Assembly: GCF_000300975.2 (NCBI RefSeq)
Contig: NZ_AEEC02000037.1
Coordinates: 1 to 52,180, forward strand
Origin: Herbaspirillum frisingense GSF30
GTDB lineage: Bacteria; Pseudomonadota; Gammaproteobacteria; Burkholderiales; Burkholderiaceae_D
Length of the DNA stretch: 52,180 nt
Direction: 5' to 3'
Below, piece after piece: positions 43,946-52,180 of the stretch. Positions within the stretch are counted from its first letter, which is position 1, and each line of letters starts with the position of its first letter. The position numbers and the translations under genes are program-made. The notes beneath the pieces were generated by a model. The model saw nothing but the letters and a program-made list of their open reading frames with translations, did not search any database and had not been told where the DNA came from.

Positions 43946-44658
43946 GACTGTCCTTTATTGTCGGCTTTTATTGTCGGTTTTACCCAGGGGGCGATTCTAT
44001 AAGACAGCAGGTCCTCCAGGCGATGCAGTCTTTGCTCCTGACCAACCCTGACATCGCTGCCGCCCCCCCAGGGCACCACGAAGAACGGCACGCCGGCCGC
44101 AGCGGCCGTGGCCTGGTCGACCGTGGTATCGCCGACGTAGGCCCAGGCGCCCTCGGCCAGCGCCATCTGTTCGGCCACCGCCAGCAGATGGCCGGGATCG
44201 GGCTTGCAGGCCGGTACGGCATCGGCGCCCAACGCCACTTCCACCAGCGGCGACAGCTCCAGCAGATCGAGGATTTGCCGCGTCAGCGCATGCGGCTTGT
44301 TGGTGCAGATGCCCAGACGGATGCCGGCCGCCCGCAGCTTGGCCAGGTCTTCGCGCACATGGGGAAAGAAGCGCGTATGACTGGCCGGATTGCGGCGGTA
44401 GTGAGCGATGTAGCACGCCACGGCGGCATCCAGTTCGGCCGTGCCAAGGGCGACACCCTGTTCAACGAGGATGTCCTCGATCAGGCGGCGCGGACCATTG
44501 CCGATGAAGCGTTCGACCTGCGCCACCTCCAGGGCGGCATGGCCTTGTTCGGCCAGGTAGGCATTGACGGCGGCGGCGATGTCGGGCGCACTGTCGATGA
44601 GTGTGCCGTCGAGGTCGAAGATGAGGGCCTCGTAGCTGGCGTGTGCGTGCTGGTTCAT
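43942..44658 (-). CDS. HAD-IA phosphatase, phosphoglycolate-phosphatase-like
   Basis: 238 residues. Motif I with nucleophile Asp15 and Asp17 (ALIFDLDGTLIDSAP), a helical cap, motif II ICTNKPHAL, motif III Lys in VPACKPDPGHLL and motif IV YVGDTTVDQATA. Resembles Gph, but its position between the FGGY kinase and the RpiR gene, overlapping both by ATGA, suggests action on a phosphorylated sugar intermediate of this pathway, or removal of a toxic side product (inferred). Confidence 0.88.
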   Translation of the reverse strand: MNQHAHASYEALIFDLDGTLIDSAPDIAAAVNAYLAEQGHAALEVAQVERFIGNGPRRLIEDILVEQGVALGTAELDAAVACYIAHYRRNPASHTRFFPHVREDLAKLRAAGIRLGICTNKPHALTRQILDLLELSPLVEVALGADAVPACKPDPGHLLAVAEQMALAEGAWAYVGDTTVDQATAAAAGVPFFVVPWGGGSDVRVGQEQRLHRLEDLLSYRIAPWVKPTIKADNKGQS

Positions 44659-46181
44659 GGCACCTCCCCGAGCTCTGCCAATGCGCCCAGGCGGGCGAAG
44701 CTGCCGGTGAGCAGCGGATAGAGTTGCTGATAGATGGCGCGGGCCTGCTCATAGCGCTCGCGCCGGGTGACGTCGGGGCGCTCGCGGGTAAGCTCCGGCA
44801 GCAGGCTGGCGGCGTGGTCGATGTCCGGCCATACCTGCATGCTGACGCCGGCCAGCAGCGCTGCGCCCAGGGCGGCTCCTTCGGCCGCGCCCTGGCGCGT
44901 GAGGACGTCGCAACCCAGCATGTCGGCCTGGATCTGCCGCCATACTGCCGAGCGCGCGCCGCCGCCGGAGGTGCTGACTTCCGAAGAGGACACGCCCATG
45001 CTGCGCATCAGGTCCTGCATGTCGCACAGGGAATGCACCACGCCCTCCAGTACGCTGCGCGAGAGGTCGGCGTGATCATGGCGGGCATGGAGGCCGATGA
45101 AGGCGGCACGGGCTGAAGGATCGGGATGGGGGCAGCGCTCGCCGTTGAGGTAAGGCAGGAACAGCAAGCCATGTGCCCCGGGAACGCTACGCCCGGCGGC
45201 CTCGGCGATGGCCTCGAAGGATGGCGACTCGCCCGCGCCGGCACACAGCACATTGCGGAACCAGGCCAGCGCCCCGCCCGCATTGAGTGACACGCCCATG
45301 GCATGCCAGCGTTGGTCAGCGACGTTGCAGAAGACCTGTATCCGCCCATCCGGCGAAGACAGGGGTTGATCCAGCGCAGCGGCGACGATGCCGGCGGTGC
45401 CGATGGTGGTCTGCAGCGTGCCGGGGGCCACCACGCCGGCACCCAGTGACTGGATCACGCTGTCGCCGCCGCCCCCGATCACCGGAATCCCCGCTGCGAT
45501 GCCAAACATGGCGGCTGCCTGAGCGTGCACATGGCCGCTGACGACCTGCGATTCGAAACAGGCGGGCAAATGGGCGGAATCCAGCCCGACCAAGGCGATC
45601 AGCTCGGTCGCCCACTGCCTGCGCCGTACGTCGAACAGGCCCGTGCCGGATGCGTCGGAGACCTCGGTGGCGATCTCTCCGGTGAGCACGTAACGCAGAT
45701 AATCCTTGGGATTGAGGGCGACCCGCAGCTGTTCATACCATTGCGGCTCGTGCTGCTGCATCCATAGCAGCTTGCCTCCGGTATAGCCGACCAGCATGCG
45801 GTTGCCGGTGTGTGCCAGCAAGGACGTCAAGCCACCGGCCGCCTGCGTGATCCGGTCGGCCTCGGCCTGGTTGCGCTGGTCGTTCCACAGGATGGCCGGA
45901 CGCAGCGGCCGGTAGTGTTGATCCAGCGCGGTGAGGCCATGCATCTGTCCCGACAGGCCGATGCACAGCACCTCGACCGATCCCGCTGCCTGCAGCACCT
46001 GGGCCACGGCCTGGCGCGCCGCTGCTATCCAGTGCGCCGGCTCCTGCTCGACCCAGCGCTCGCGCGGTTGCGACACCGGATAGTCCACGCTGGCGCTGGC
46101 GAGGATGCGTGCATCGGTCGAGAGCAGCAAGGCCTTGCAGGCGGAGGTGCCGAGGTCTATGCCCAACAGGCAGGCCGTCAT
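44655..46181 (-). CDS. xylB: FGGY-family carbohydrate kinase (xylulokinase type)
   Basis: 508 residues. ATP-binding GIDLGTSACKALLL at residues 7-20, SGQMHGLTALD (xylulokinase hallmark), AILWNDQRNQAEA, catalytic-base region VIGGGGDSVIQSLGAG and the FGGY signature region LLFLPYLNGERCPHPDPSAR. Best match by eye is xylulokinase (phosphorylates D-xylulose to xylulose 5-phosphate); D-ribulose or other ketoses are possible. It begins 2 bp after the ALDH stop and overlaps the HAD gene. Confidence 0.88.
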   Translation of the reverse strand: MTACLLGIDLGTSACKALLLSTDARILASASVDYPVSQPRERWVEQEPAHWIAAARQAVAQVLQAAGSVEVLCIGLSGQMHGLTALDQHYRPLRPAILWNDQRNQAEADRITQAAGGLTSLLAHTGNRMLVGYTGGKLLWMQQHEPQWYEQLRVALNPKDYLRYVLTGEIATEVSDASGTGLFDVRRRQWATELIALVGLDSAHLPACFESQVVSGHVHAQAAAMFGIAAGIPVIGGGGDSVIQSLGAGVVAPGTLQTTIGTAGIVAAALDQPLSSPDGRIQVFCNVADQRWHAMGVSLNAGGALAWFRNVLCAGAGESPSFEAIAEAAGRSVPGAHGLLFLPYLNGERCPHPDPSARAAFIGLHARHDHADLSRSVLEGVVHSLCDMQDLMRSMGVSSSEVSTSGGGARSAVWRQIQADMLGCDVLTRQGAAEGAALGAALLAGVSMQVWPDIDHAASLLPELTRERPDVTRRERYEQARAIYQQLYPLLTGSFARLGALAELGEVP

Positions 46182-46183
46182 GA

Positions 46184-47650
46184 TCAGACTCCCACGCCGT
46201 GATGCAGACGCACGTGCTTGAACTGGAAATACTCCAGCAAGCCCTCGCGCCCGTGCTCCACGCCGACCCCGCTCTGCTTGCGCCCACCATAGGGCGCATT
46301 CATGATGCCGGCGTCGACATGGTTGATGGCCACATTGCCGACGTCCAGCTCAGCCGCGCAGCGATGGATTTCCTGCAGGTTCTGGGTATAGGCGTAGGCG
46401 GCCAGGCCATAGGGCGTGTCGTTGGCCAGCGCGATGGCCTCATCCAGCGTATCGAAGGGCGCCACGCCGACCAGCGGGCCGAAGGTCTCTTCGCGCATGA
46501 CCAGCATGGCGTGGGTGCAGTCGGCCACAATGGTGGGCTGGAAGAAGAAGCCCTGCACGAACTGCTCGCCATCCGGGGCAGTGCCGCCAGCCACCAGCCT
46601 GGCGCCCTGCTCCAGCGCATCCTGCAGGTGCACCCGGGTCTTCTGCAGGGGCGCAAGCTGCGCCATTGATCCTACGTCCGCCTGCGGATGCAACAGCCCG
46701 TCGCCGATGACCAGCGCGCGCGTGCCCGTGGCGAACTGTTCCAGAAAGTCCGCATAGACGGCGCGCTCGACATAGATGCGATTGATGGCGATGCAGATCT
46801 GCCCCATGTTGCGGAAGGAACGCCGCACGGCGCCCCGTACCGCTTGTGCCAGATCGGCGTGGCGGGTCACCAGCATGGGGCAATTGCCGCCCAGCTCCAG
46901 CGACAGGCGCTTGATCGAGGGACAGGATTGCTGGATGCGCAAGCCGGTCTGGCTCGATCCGGTAAAGGCGATCTTGGAGACAGACGGGTGTTGCACCAGC
47001 GCCAGCCCGACGCTGGCACCATCGCCGGTCAGCACGGTCACGATACCGGCCGGAATGCCTGCCTGCCGGGCTTTCTCGGCGATATACAGTGCCGTGAAGG
47101 GAGTGAATTCGGAGGGCTTGATGATCACCGCACACCCAGCGGCCACGCCGGCGCACAGCTTCCAGCCGACCAGTTCGGCCGGATAGTTCCAGGGGGTGAT
47201 GGCCGCCACCACGCCGATGGCTTCGCGCATCACCAGGCTCTGGTAACCGGGCTGGTCATTGGGAATGATCTCGCCGTGCACCCGCAGGGCTTCTTCGGCA
47301 TAGAAATGGCAGGCTTCAGCCAGCTTTTTGATCTCGCCCAGGGCCTCGCCGAGAGGCTTGCCCTGTTCTGCCGTCATCACCTGGGCCATGGTCGGCGCGT
47401 CATCGAGGATCAGGCTGCCCAGCCTGTGCAAGGCATCGGCGCGGACCCGTGCCGGCTGGCGCGACCAGGGGCGCCAGGCAAGCTCGGCCGCCGCGACGGC
47501 AGAATCGATCTCGGCCGAAGTAGCCACGGCAATGTCGCCGATGGGCGTGTTGCGAGCGGGATTGCGCACCTGCAGCCGCGAGCCCTGCCCCTCGACGAAC
47601 TGGCCTGCGATAAACAGCTTGCCCGACAGCCGGGCCAACACATCCTGCAT
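46184..47650 (-). CDS. NAD(P)-dependent aldehyde dehydrogenase (GabD/glycolaldehyde-lactaldehyde type)
   Basis: 488 residues. Cofactor loop GVVAAITPWNYPAEL, IAFTGSSQTGL, catalytic Glu in LSLELGGNCPML and catalytic Cys286 in NMGQICIAINRIYVE. The C-terminal PYGGRKQSGVGVEHGREGL is typical. The class includes succinate-semialdehyde, glycolaldehyde and lactaldehyde dehydrogenases; substrate not determinable. First gene of the long minus-strand sugar operon, with a GAGGAGG ribosome site and a dyad 27 bp upstream. Confidence 0.88.
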   Translation of the reverse strand: MQDVLARLSGKLFIAGQFVEGQGSRLQVRNPARNTPIGDIAVATSAEIDSAVAAAELAWRPWSRQPARVRADALHRLGSLILDDAPTMAQVMTAEQGKPLGEALGEIKKLAEACHFYAEEALRVHGEIIPNDQPGYQSLVMREAIGVVAAITPWNYPAELVGWKLCAGVAAGCAVIIKPSEFTPFTALYIAEKARQAGIPAGIVTVLTGDGASVGLALVQHPSVSKIAFTGSSQTGLRIQQSCPSIKRLSLELGGNCPMLVTRHADLAQAVRGAVRRSFRNMGQICIAINRIYVERAVYADFLEQFATGTRALVIGDGLLHPQADVGSMAQLAPLQKTRVHLQDALEQGARLVAGGTAPDGEQFVQGFFFQPTIVADCTHAMLVMREETFGPLVGVAPFDTLDEAIALANDTPYGLAAYAYTQNLQEIHRCAAELDVGNVAINHVDAGIMNAPYGGRKQSGVGVEHGREGLLEYFQFKHVRLHHGVGV

Positions 47651-47675
47651 GATGCACCTCCTCGAACGACGGAAA

Positions 47676-47692
47676 ATCTAGTATAACTAGAT
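47676..47692. promoter_or_regulatory. TAG-N5-CTA dyad upstream of the ALDH-first operon
   Basis: ATCTAGT-ATA-ACTAGAT, a perfect 7-3-7 palindrome, whose TAG-N5-CTA core (47679-47689) begins 29 bp before the ALDH ATG. One of three matching sites in the cluster. Confidence 0.65.
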
Positions 47693-47786
47693 AAATGCAC
47701 CGTGGACAACTTAGAAGCGTCGAATTTTTTCTATATATTTAACGATAAACGCCCAAAAAGATTCCGCACGTCAAAAGATAGGCCTG

Positions 47787-47810
47787 ATTTATGTAGCATT
47801 ACTATCATTT
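47787..47810. promoter_or_regulatory. TAG-N5-CTA dyad upstream of the SDR gene
   Basis: ATGTAG-CATTA-CTATCAT (core 47794-47804), an imperfect dyad whose inner edge lies 29 bp before the SDR ATG, mirroring the distance of the site before the ALDH gene. The 180-bp divergent region also holds an AT-only stretch (47728-47745) suitable for promoters. Confidence 0.55.
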
Positions 47811-47832
47811 ATGATTTCAAGGAGACACAAAC

Positions 47833-48585
47833 ATGAACACACGCTCACCCCAGGACCTCACTGGCAAACTGGCCCTGGTGACCGGCGCCGGGCAAGGCAT
47901 CGGTGCCGCCTGCGCGACAGCACTGGCCGAGCAAGGGGCCACGGTGGTCTGCACCGATCTTGACGGGGATCGTGCCGCCGCCATCGCCACCGGACTGGCG
48001 CGGCCAGGCCAGGCGTTCGCGCTGGATGTGACCGATAGCAAGGCCTTGAACGCCCTGGCCGCGAGGATTCCACCGCTGGACATCCTGGTCTGCAATGCCG
48101 GCGTGGTCAGCAACACGCCGGCCGAGGAAATGGAAGATGACGAATGGGACCGCGTGCTGGCGGTCAACCTGGGCGGCGTCTTCAAGACCTGCCGGGCCTT
48201 TGGCCGACGCATGCTGGAACGTGGCAGGGGCAGCATCATCAACATCGGCTCCATGTCGGGGATGATCGTCAACGTGCCGCAGCCGCAGTGCCACTACAAC
48301 GCCTCCAAGGCGGCGGTCCACCACCTGACGCGTTCGCTGGCGGTGGAGTGGGCCACGCGCGGGATCAGGGTCAATGCAGTGGCGCCGACCTATATCGCCA
48401 CGCCGCTGCTGCAGGAGCTGGAAAAGGAAAAGGCCTTGATCGCGCGCTGGATGGATCTCACACCCCAGCAGCGCATGGGGCGCCCGGACGAAGTCGCGGC
48501 AGTGGTGGCGTTTCTGGCCTCGGAGGCGGCCAGCCTCATCACTGGCGCCGTCATCCAGGCCGACGGTGGCTATACTTGCATCTGA
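47833..48585 (+). CDS. SDR-family oxidoreductase, pentitol/polyol dehydrogenase type
   Basis: 250 residues, classical SDR. NAD-binding TGAGQGIG (17-24) with an acidic residue in VCTDLDGD favouring NAD, catalytic triad Ser142, Tyr155 and Lys159 (GSMSGMIVNVPQPQCHYNAS). The MSG-IVN-PQPQ-YNASK segment is characteristic of arabinitol/xylitol/sorbitol-type dehydrogenases. Likely oxidises a polyol to a ketose that the FGGY kinase then phosphorylates (inferred). Divergent from the ALDH-first operon; AAGGAG ribosome site. Confidence 0.85.
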   Translation: MNTRSPQDLTGKLALVTGAGQGIGAACATALAEQGATVVCTDLDGDRAAAIATGLARPGQAFALDVTDSKALNALAARIPPLDILVCNAGVVSNTPAEEMEDDEWDRVLAVNLGGVFKTCRAFGRRMLERGRGSIINIGSMSGMIVNVPQPQCHYNASKAAVHHLTRSLAVEWATRGIRVNAVAPTYIATPLLQELEKEKALIARWMDLTPQQRMGRPDEVAAVVAFLASEAASLITGAVIQADGGYTCI

Positions 48586-48684
48586 GGCTTCAAACTTTTG
48601 GCCACCTTGCCAAGGTTCGGGAGTCCGCGACAGTGACGGTTTCTGCCGTCATCAGCTTTCTTGCCGACCTTGGGGCAAGACCAC

Positions 48685-49626
48685 TCAGATGGGACCACCA
48701 CTTTTCTTCAACCTGGCATTGGCCTCCATCATTTTGACCAACTGATACAGCGCCGTCACGGTCGGCGTCGGCACCCCCTGCTCGAGGCCGTGCCTGATCA
48801 CGGCGCCATTGATGAAGTCGATTTCGGTCTGCCGTCCGGCTTCGATATCCTGCAGCATCGATGGCTTGTGGTTTGTGTGCATCCTGAACGCATGATCTAT
48901 CGCCTGCTCCACCTGAGGCAGACTGACCGGAATCTGCAGTGCATGGGCCACGGCCACCGTTTCGGTGGCGATGCGCAATGCCAGGCTGCGGCCTTCACCG
49001 CTTGATCCGACCGTACCCACATTGCAGCCGCTGACGGCACAGACCGAATTCAACGCTGCATTGAAGGCGATCTTTTCCCAGATGGCTTGTTGCACCTGCG
49101 GGTCGGCGCTGCAATGGAGGCCGGCGAGGCTGAAGATTTCGGCGATCTGGCTCACCTCCGGGCGGTGCTGCCCCGACAGCGTCCATATCCTGACCTGGCC
49201 ATCGCCATGGCTGTGCACCACCCCGGCAGACCTGAGGTCGGCGGGCAGGTTGGTCATGCCGACGATGATGCGTTCGCGCGGAATCACTTCGGCAATGATT
49301 TCTGCATTCCCCAGGCCATTTTGCACCGATAGCGCCCAGGTTCCCGGCCCCACCAGATGACCCAGGGCATGGGCGGCGCCGTGGGTATGGAAGCCCTTGG
49401 TAAAAAAGACGATCAGATCAAACGGTTCGGAGAAGGTGTCGGCCGTCCCGACCGGCACCCTCACCGTATGCACGCCCTTGTCATCGCTCAGGGACAGGCC
49501 GTTACTGCTGATCGCAGCGATCGTAGCGGGGGTGACTTCGATGAAACTGACCTGCTGTCCACTCAGTGCGAGACGCGCACCAAACAGGCCTCCCATGGCG
49601 CCAGCGCCGACGATGGCAATGTTCAT
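48685..49626 (-). CDS. Ketopantoate reductase (PanE/ApbA) family protein
   Basis: 313 residues. Rossmann loop MNIAIVGAGAMGGLFGARLA, conserved Lys in VFFTKGFHT, Asn/Glu of the active site in SVQNGLGNAEII and KIAFNAALNSVCAVSG (second conserved Asn), C-terminal ApbA_C helices with Glu in AGRQTEIDFINGAVI. Reduces 2-ketopantoate or, more likely in this setting, another 2-keto acid with NADPH. It starts 2 bp after the MFS stop, so it is co-transcribed with an aromatic-acid transporter, not with pantothenate genes. Convergent with the SDR gene. Confidence 0.85.
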   Translation of the reverse strand: MNIAIVGAGAMGGLFGARLALSGQQVSFIEVTPATIAAISSNGLSLSDDKGVHTVRVPVGTADTFSEPFDLIVFFTKGFHTHGAAHALGHLVGPGTWALSVQNGLGNAEIIAEVIPRERIIVGMTNLPADLRSAGVVHSHGDGQVRIWTLSGQHRPEVSQIAEIFSLAGLHCSADPQVQQAIWEKIAFNAALNSVCAVSGCNVGTVGSSGEGRSLALRIATETVAVAHALQIPVSLPQVEQAIDHAFRMHTNHKPSMLQDIEAGRQTEIDFINGAVIRHGLEQGVPTPTVTALYQLVKMMEANARLKKSGGPI

Positions 49627-49628
49627 GC

Positions 49629-51002
49629 TTAATGTTCCTTCTTCAGATGCGCAGGGGCTACCGTAGCGCGGGGAATATGCTTGCGTACCGACAGCAACGC
49701 GACAAAGACGAACAGCATCGCCCCTGCCAACATCGCCAGATAACCTGAGGCACCGCCCTGGGTGATCACGATGGCGCCGGCAAAGGCGCTCAGGATGGCG
49801 CCCAGCCGACCGAAGGCCAGTGCTGCGGCAGTGCCGGTGGCGCGCACCTGGGTCGGATAGATATAGGCGCACAGTGCATACATCGTGCATTGGACGGCAT
49901 TGACGAAGAGCCCGTGCAAGCCTATTCCGACCACCAGCAGCGTGGTCTGGCTGGCCACGTCCAGGCTGCGCAGCAGCAATGCGGTCGCCGCAGCGGCCAG
50001 GCAGCACAGCAACATCGGCACCCGTGAGCCGAAGCGGCCGATGATCAAAGCGCACAGCAATGCCCCGAGGACGCCACCGACGTTGTAGGCCGTCAGGCCG
50101 CTGCCGGCCACCGAGGGACTCAGGCCCTCTCCGGCCAGCATCGTGGGAAGCCAGCTGAATGCACTGTAGACAGCCAGCAGGTTCATGAAGAAGGCGATCC
50201 ACAGCGCCATGGTGTCGCGTGCCTGCCCGGGGGCAAACAACGCGCCGAATCCGGCACGCGGGTGCGTGGTCTGTTCACGCGCATCGCTGAAGCGGATGTC
50301 GGCTGCCACCGCGCGCGACATGCGCCGCAGCAGGCGTCGCAGCTCATCCCAGCGATGCGGCTGGCGCGCCAGGTAACGCGGCGACTCCGGGATGACGAAC
50401 CACAGCAACACCGAAAATGCGACCGGCAGCAGACCGCCCAGCAGGAACAGGCCACGCCAGCCGTAGTGCGGCAACACCAGGTTGGCGAACAAGCCCGCCA
50501 GCATGCCGCCCAGCGGAACGCAGACGATGGTGGCCGTGACTGCCAGCGTGCGTCTGCGGGCCGGGCTGAATTCGGCCGTCATGGTGGTCGAGGTCGGCAA
50601 GGCCCCGCCGATGCCCAGGCCGGCGAAGAAGCGCAGGATGGCAATGGTGGTGATGTCCGGCGAGAGCGAGATGAGGCTGGTGGCCAGGCCGAAGACGAAG
50701 ACACTGCCGATGATGGCCAGGCGACGCCCGAAACGATCCGCGAACAGCCCGGCGAAGGCGCTGCCGATGCCCATGCCCACCAGGCCGGCCGCGACCGCCG
50801 GAGCGAAGGCGTTGCGCGTGATCCCCCATTCCTTGATCAGGCTGGGGATGGCGAAACCGATCAGTTGCCCATCGAAGCCGTCCATGACGATCGACAGCGC
50901 CGCCAGGCACACCACCAGCTTCTGGAAACCGGTAAATGCGCCCTCATCCAGCACGCGTCCGATATCGACGGTCTTGGCTTGTTCTACGGTGTGGGTGCTC
51001 AT
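49629..51002 (-). CDS. MFS transporter, aromatic acid:H+ symporter (AAHS) type
   Basis: 457 residues, twelve predicted helices. GFQKLVVCLAALSIVMDGFD at the first helix (with the Asp of the AAHS motif DGFD), GLFADRFGRRLAIIG (MFS motif A), AGLGIGGALPTSTTMTAEFS and FVIPESPRYLA. Imports aromatic or short carboxylic acids such as benzoate, vanillate or protocatechuate derivatives. ATG 51002 is chosen; a 41-residue upstream extension is unlike the family. Followed by the PanE-like gene. Confidence 0.88.
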   Translation of the reverse strand: MSTHTVEQAKTVDIGRVLDEGAFTGFQKLVVCLAALSIVMDGFDGQLIGFAIPSLIKEWGITRNAFAPAVAAGLVGMGIGSAFAGLFADRFGRRLAIIGSVFVFGLATSLISLSPDITTIAILRFFAGLGIGGALPTSTTMTAEFSPARRRTLAVTATIVCVPLGGMLAGLFANLVLPHYGWRGLFLLGGLLPVAFSVLLWFVIPESPRYLARQPHRWDELRRLLRRMSRAVAADIRFSDAREQTTHPRAGFGALFAPGQARDTMALWIAFFMNLLAVYSAFSWLPTMLAGEGLSPSVAGSGLTAYNVGGVLGALLCALIIGRFGSRVPMLLCCLAAAATALLLRSLDVASQTTLLVVGIGLHGLFVNAVQCTMYALCAYIYPTQVRATGTAAALAFGRLGAILSAFAGAIVITQGGASGYLAMLAGAMLFVFVALLSVRKHIPRATVAPAHLKKEH

Positions 51003-51211
51003 GCGCGCTCCCGGGTGTTGCCAACGGTGATCGCGGGGGTGGGTGAAGCGATGCGCGCGGGCGCGCAGTCGTGCTGCAAGAGCCAGGATGTCGTTGTCAT
51101 GGCGGTCTCCTCGTTGATATCGCACGGGTCCGATGCGGATCGGCCCGCTGTTGCGATTATTGTTGTGGTGTTCGGTCAGGCCGGATCTTTGCGCGCCTGA
51201 TCTCGTCCGGC

Positions 51212-52180
51212 TCAGAACGGGTAATGACGTGGCGTGGTTTGCACCGTGACCCAGCGCAGGTCAGTGAATTCGGCGATGCCGGCCTTGCCGCCGAAATGGC
51301 CGAAGCCACTCGACTTGACACCGCCGAAGGGCATCTGTGCCTCGTCGTGGACGGTGGCGCCATTGATGTGGCAGATGCCCGATTCGATACGGCGCGCCAG
51401 GCTCAGGGCGCGGGCGACATCGCGGCTGAACAGCGCTGCCGACAAGCCATATTCGTTGTCGTTGGCACAGGCGATGGCGGCCTCATCATCCTTGACCCGC
51501 ACGATGGGCTTGACCGGTCCGAAGGACTCTTCGTGGTAGATATTCATCTGCGCCGTTACGTGGTCCAGCAGCGTCGCCGGCATCAGCGTGCTCTCGGCCT
51601 TGCCGCCGCAGACCATCGTTGCGCCCTTGGCCAGGGCATCGTCGATGAGGGCGTTGCAGCGCTGTACGGTGGCCAGATCCACCACCGAACCCAATACCAC
51701 CGGTCCCTGGCGCGGATCGCCCAGCGGCAGGCTGCGCGCCTTGGCGGCCAGACGCGCGACGAAGTCATCGGCGACGCGCTCGTCGACGATGATGCGCTCG
51801 GTGGACATGCAGATCTGCCCAGAATTGGCGAAGGCACCAAAGGCTGCGGCCTGTACGGCCGCCTCGATGTCGCCATCGTGCAGGACGATGAAAGGCGCCT
51901 TGCCGCCCAGTTCCAGCACGGCGGGCTTGAGGTGCCTGGCGCATTGCGAGGCGATGAGGCGGCCCACACGGGTCGACCCGGTGAAATTGACCCGTCGCAC
52001 CGCCGGGTTGGCGATGATGGCCTCGACAATTTGCCCGGCGTCTTGCGGTGCGTTGGTAATGAAGTTGACCACGCCCGCAGGCAGGCCGGCATCCTGGATG
52101 GCTTCGATGATGAGGCCATGCGTGGCCGGACAGATTTCGGAGCCCTTGAAGACGACGGTATTGCCGCAAGCCAGCGGCAA
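51212..52180 (-). CDS. Aldehyde dehydrogenase, vanillin/benzaldehyde type (5' end cut by window)
   Basis: The C-terminal 322 residues of an ALDH of about 480; the N-terminal cofactor part lies beyond the right edge, and the TTG at the edge is not a start. Catalytic Glu in AVLELGGKAPFIVLHDGDIE and catalytic Cys in GAFANSGQICMSTERIIVDE are intact. QICMSTERI, CHINGATVHDEAQMPFGGVK and the end are typical of vanillin (Vdh) and salicylaldehyde dehydrogenases. Oxidises an aromatic aldehyde to the acid, agreeing with the neighbouring AAHS transporter. Confidence 0.88.
   Translation of the reverse strand: MPLACGNTVVFKGSEICPATHGLIIEAIQDAGLPAGVVNFITNAPQDAGQIVEAIIANPAVRRVNFTGSTRVGRLIASQCARHLKPAVLELGGKAPFIVLHDGDIEAAVQAAAFGAFANSGQICMSTERIIVDERVADDFVARLAAKARSLPLGDPRQGPVVLGSVVDLATVQRCNALIDDALAKGATMVCGGKAESTLMPATLLDHVTAQMNIYHEESFGPVKPIVRVKDDEAAIACANDNEYGLSAALFSRDVARALSLARRIESGICHINGATVHDEAQMPFGGVKSSGFGHFGGKAGIAEFTDLRWVTVQTTPRHYPF

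Noticed and set aside
48634..48651. Short TGACGG/CCGTCA hairpin between the SDR and PanE-like genes
   Set aside because: Six-base stem without a T-run; too weak to call a terminator, although it lies between convergent genes.
1..52180. Search for CRISPR repeats, insertion sequences, integrases, tRNA and rRNA genes
   Set aside because: No regularly spaced repeats, transposase or recombinase motifs, or RNA gene signatures were seen by reading; only short palindromes near promoters and gene ends.

Overview
The window looks like a chromosomal segment of a GC-rich betaproteobacterium, most likely an Oxalobacteraceae relative of Herbaspirillum. This is inferred from gene content, codon bias and gene order; no database was searched. 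There is no rRNA, tRNA, CRISPR array, phage gene or transposase. It is a metabolic and transport region made of compact operons, most of them on the minus strand, each next to its own regulator.

Left part (1-8.6 kb): a two-gene DAB-type inorganic carbon uptake system (dabB-dabA, dabA cut by the window edge) divergent from a LysR regulator; a small unknown ORF; an ArsR/BigR-type persulfide-sensing repressor overlapping two YeeE/YedE (PmpA/PmpB-like) sulfur transport half-proteins; a 37-residue membrane ORF; a VIT-family iron/manganese transporter; and a DUF2306 membrane protein. Then come a hybrid PAS sensor kinase, a VOC/glyoxalase-like protein and an AsmA protein (8.7-13.9 kb).

Middle part: a complete ribose operon rbsB-A-C-R-K-D (14.1-20.2 kb) with a perfect 16-bp LacI-type operator upstream; a 41-residue membrane ORF; nhaA; a universal stress protein; and a histidine-utilisation operon (IclR regulator, polar amino acid ABC transporter, hutD, hutF, hutG; 23.4-29.6 kb). 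Divergent from the IclR gene is a GntR regulator followed by acnD and prpF (2-methylcitrate cycle) but without prpB or prpC. A patch of visibly lower GC (about 34.5-36.6 kb) carries an orphan membrane-anchored protein and a serine hydrolase.

Right part (36.7-48.6 kb): an eleven-gene sugar or polyol catabolic cluster. It encodes a CUT2-type ABC transporter with a Tat-type binding protein, an RpiA paralogue, an RpiR regulator, a HAD phosphatase, an FGGY kinase, an aldehyde dehydrogenase, a membrane D-lactate dehydrogenase and a divergent pentitol-type SDR. The same dyad, TAG-N5-CTA, sits 20-40 bp upstream of all three likely transcription starts and is a good candidate operator for the RpiR protein. 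I regard this cluster as the most likely undescribed system here. The window ends with a ketopantoate-reductase-like protein, an aromatic-acid MFS transporter and a truncated vanillin/benzaldehyde-type dehydrogenase, which suggests aromatic aldehyde catabolism continuing beyond the edge.
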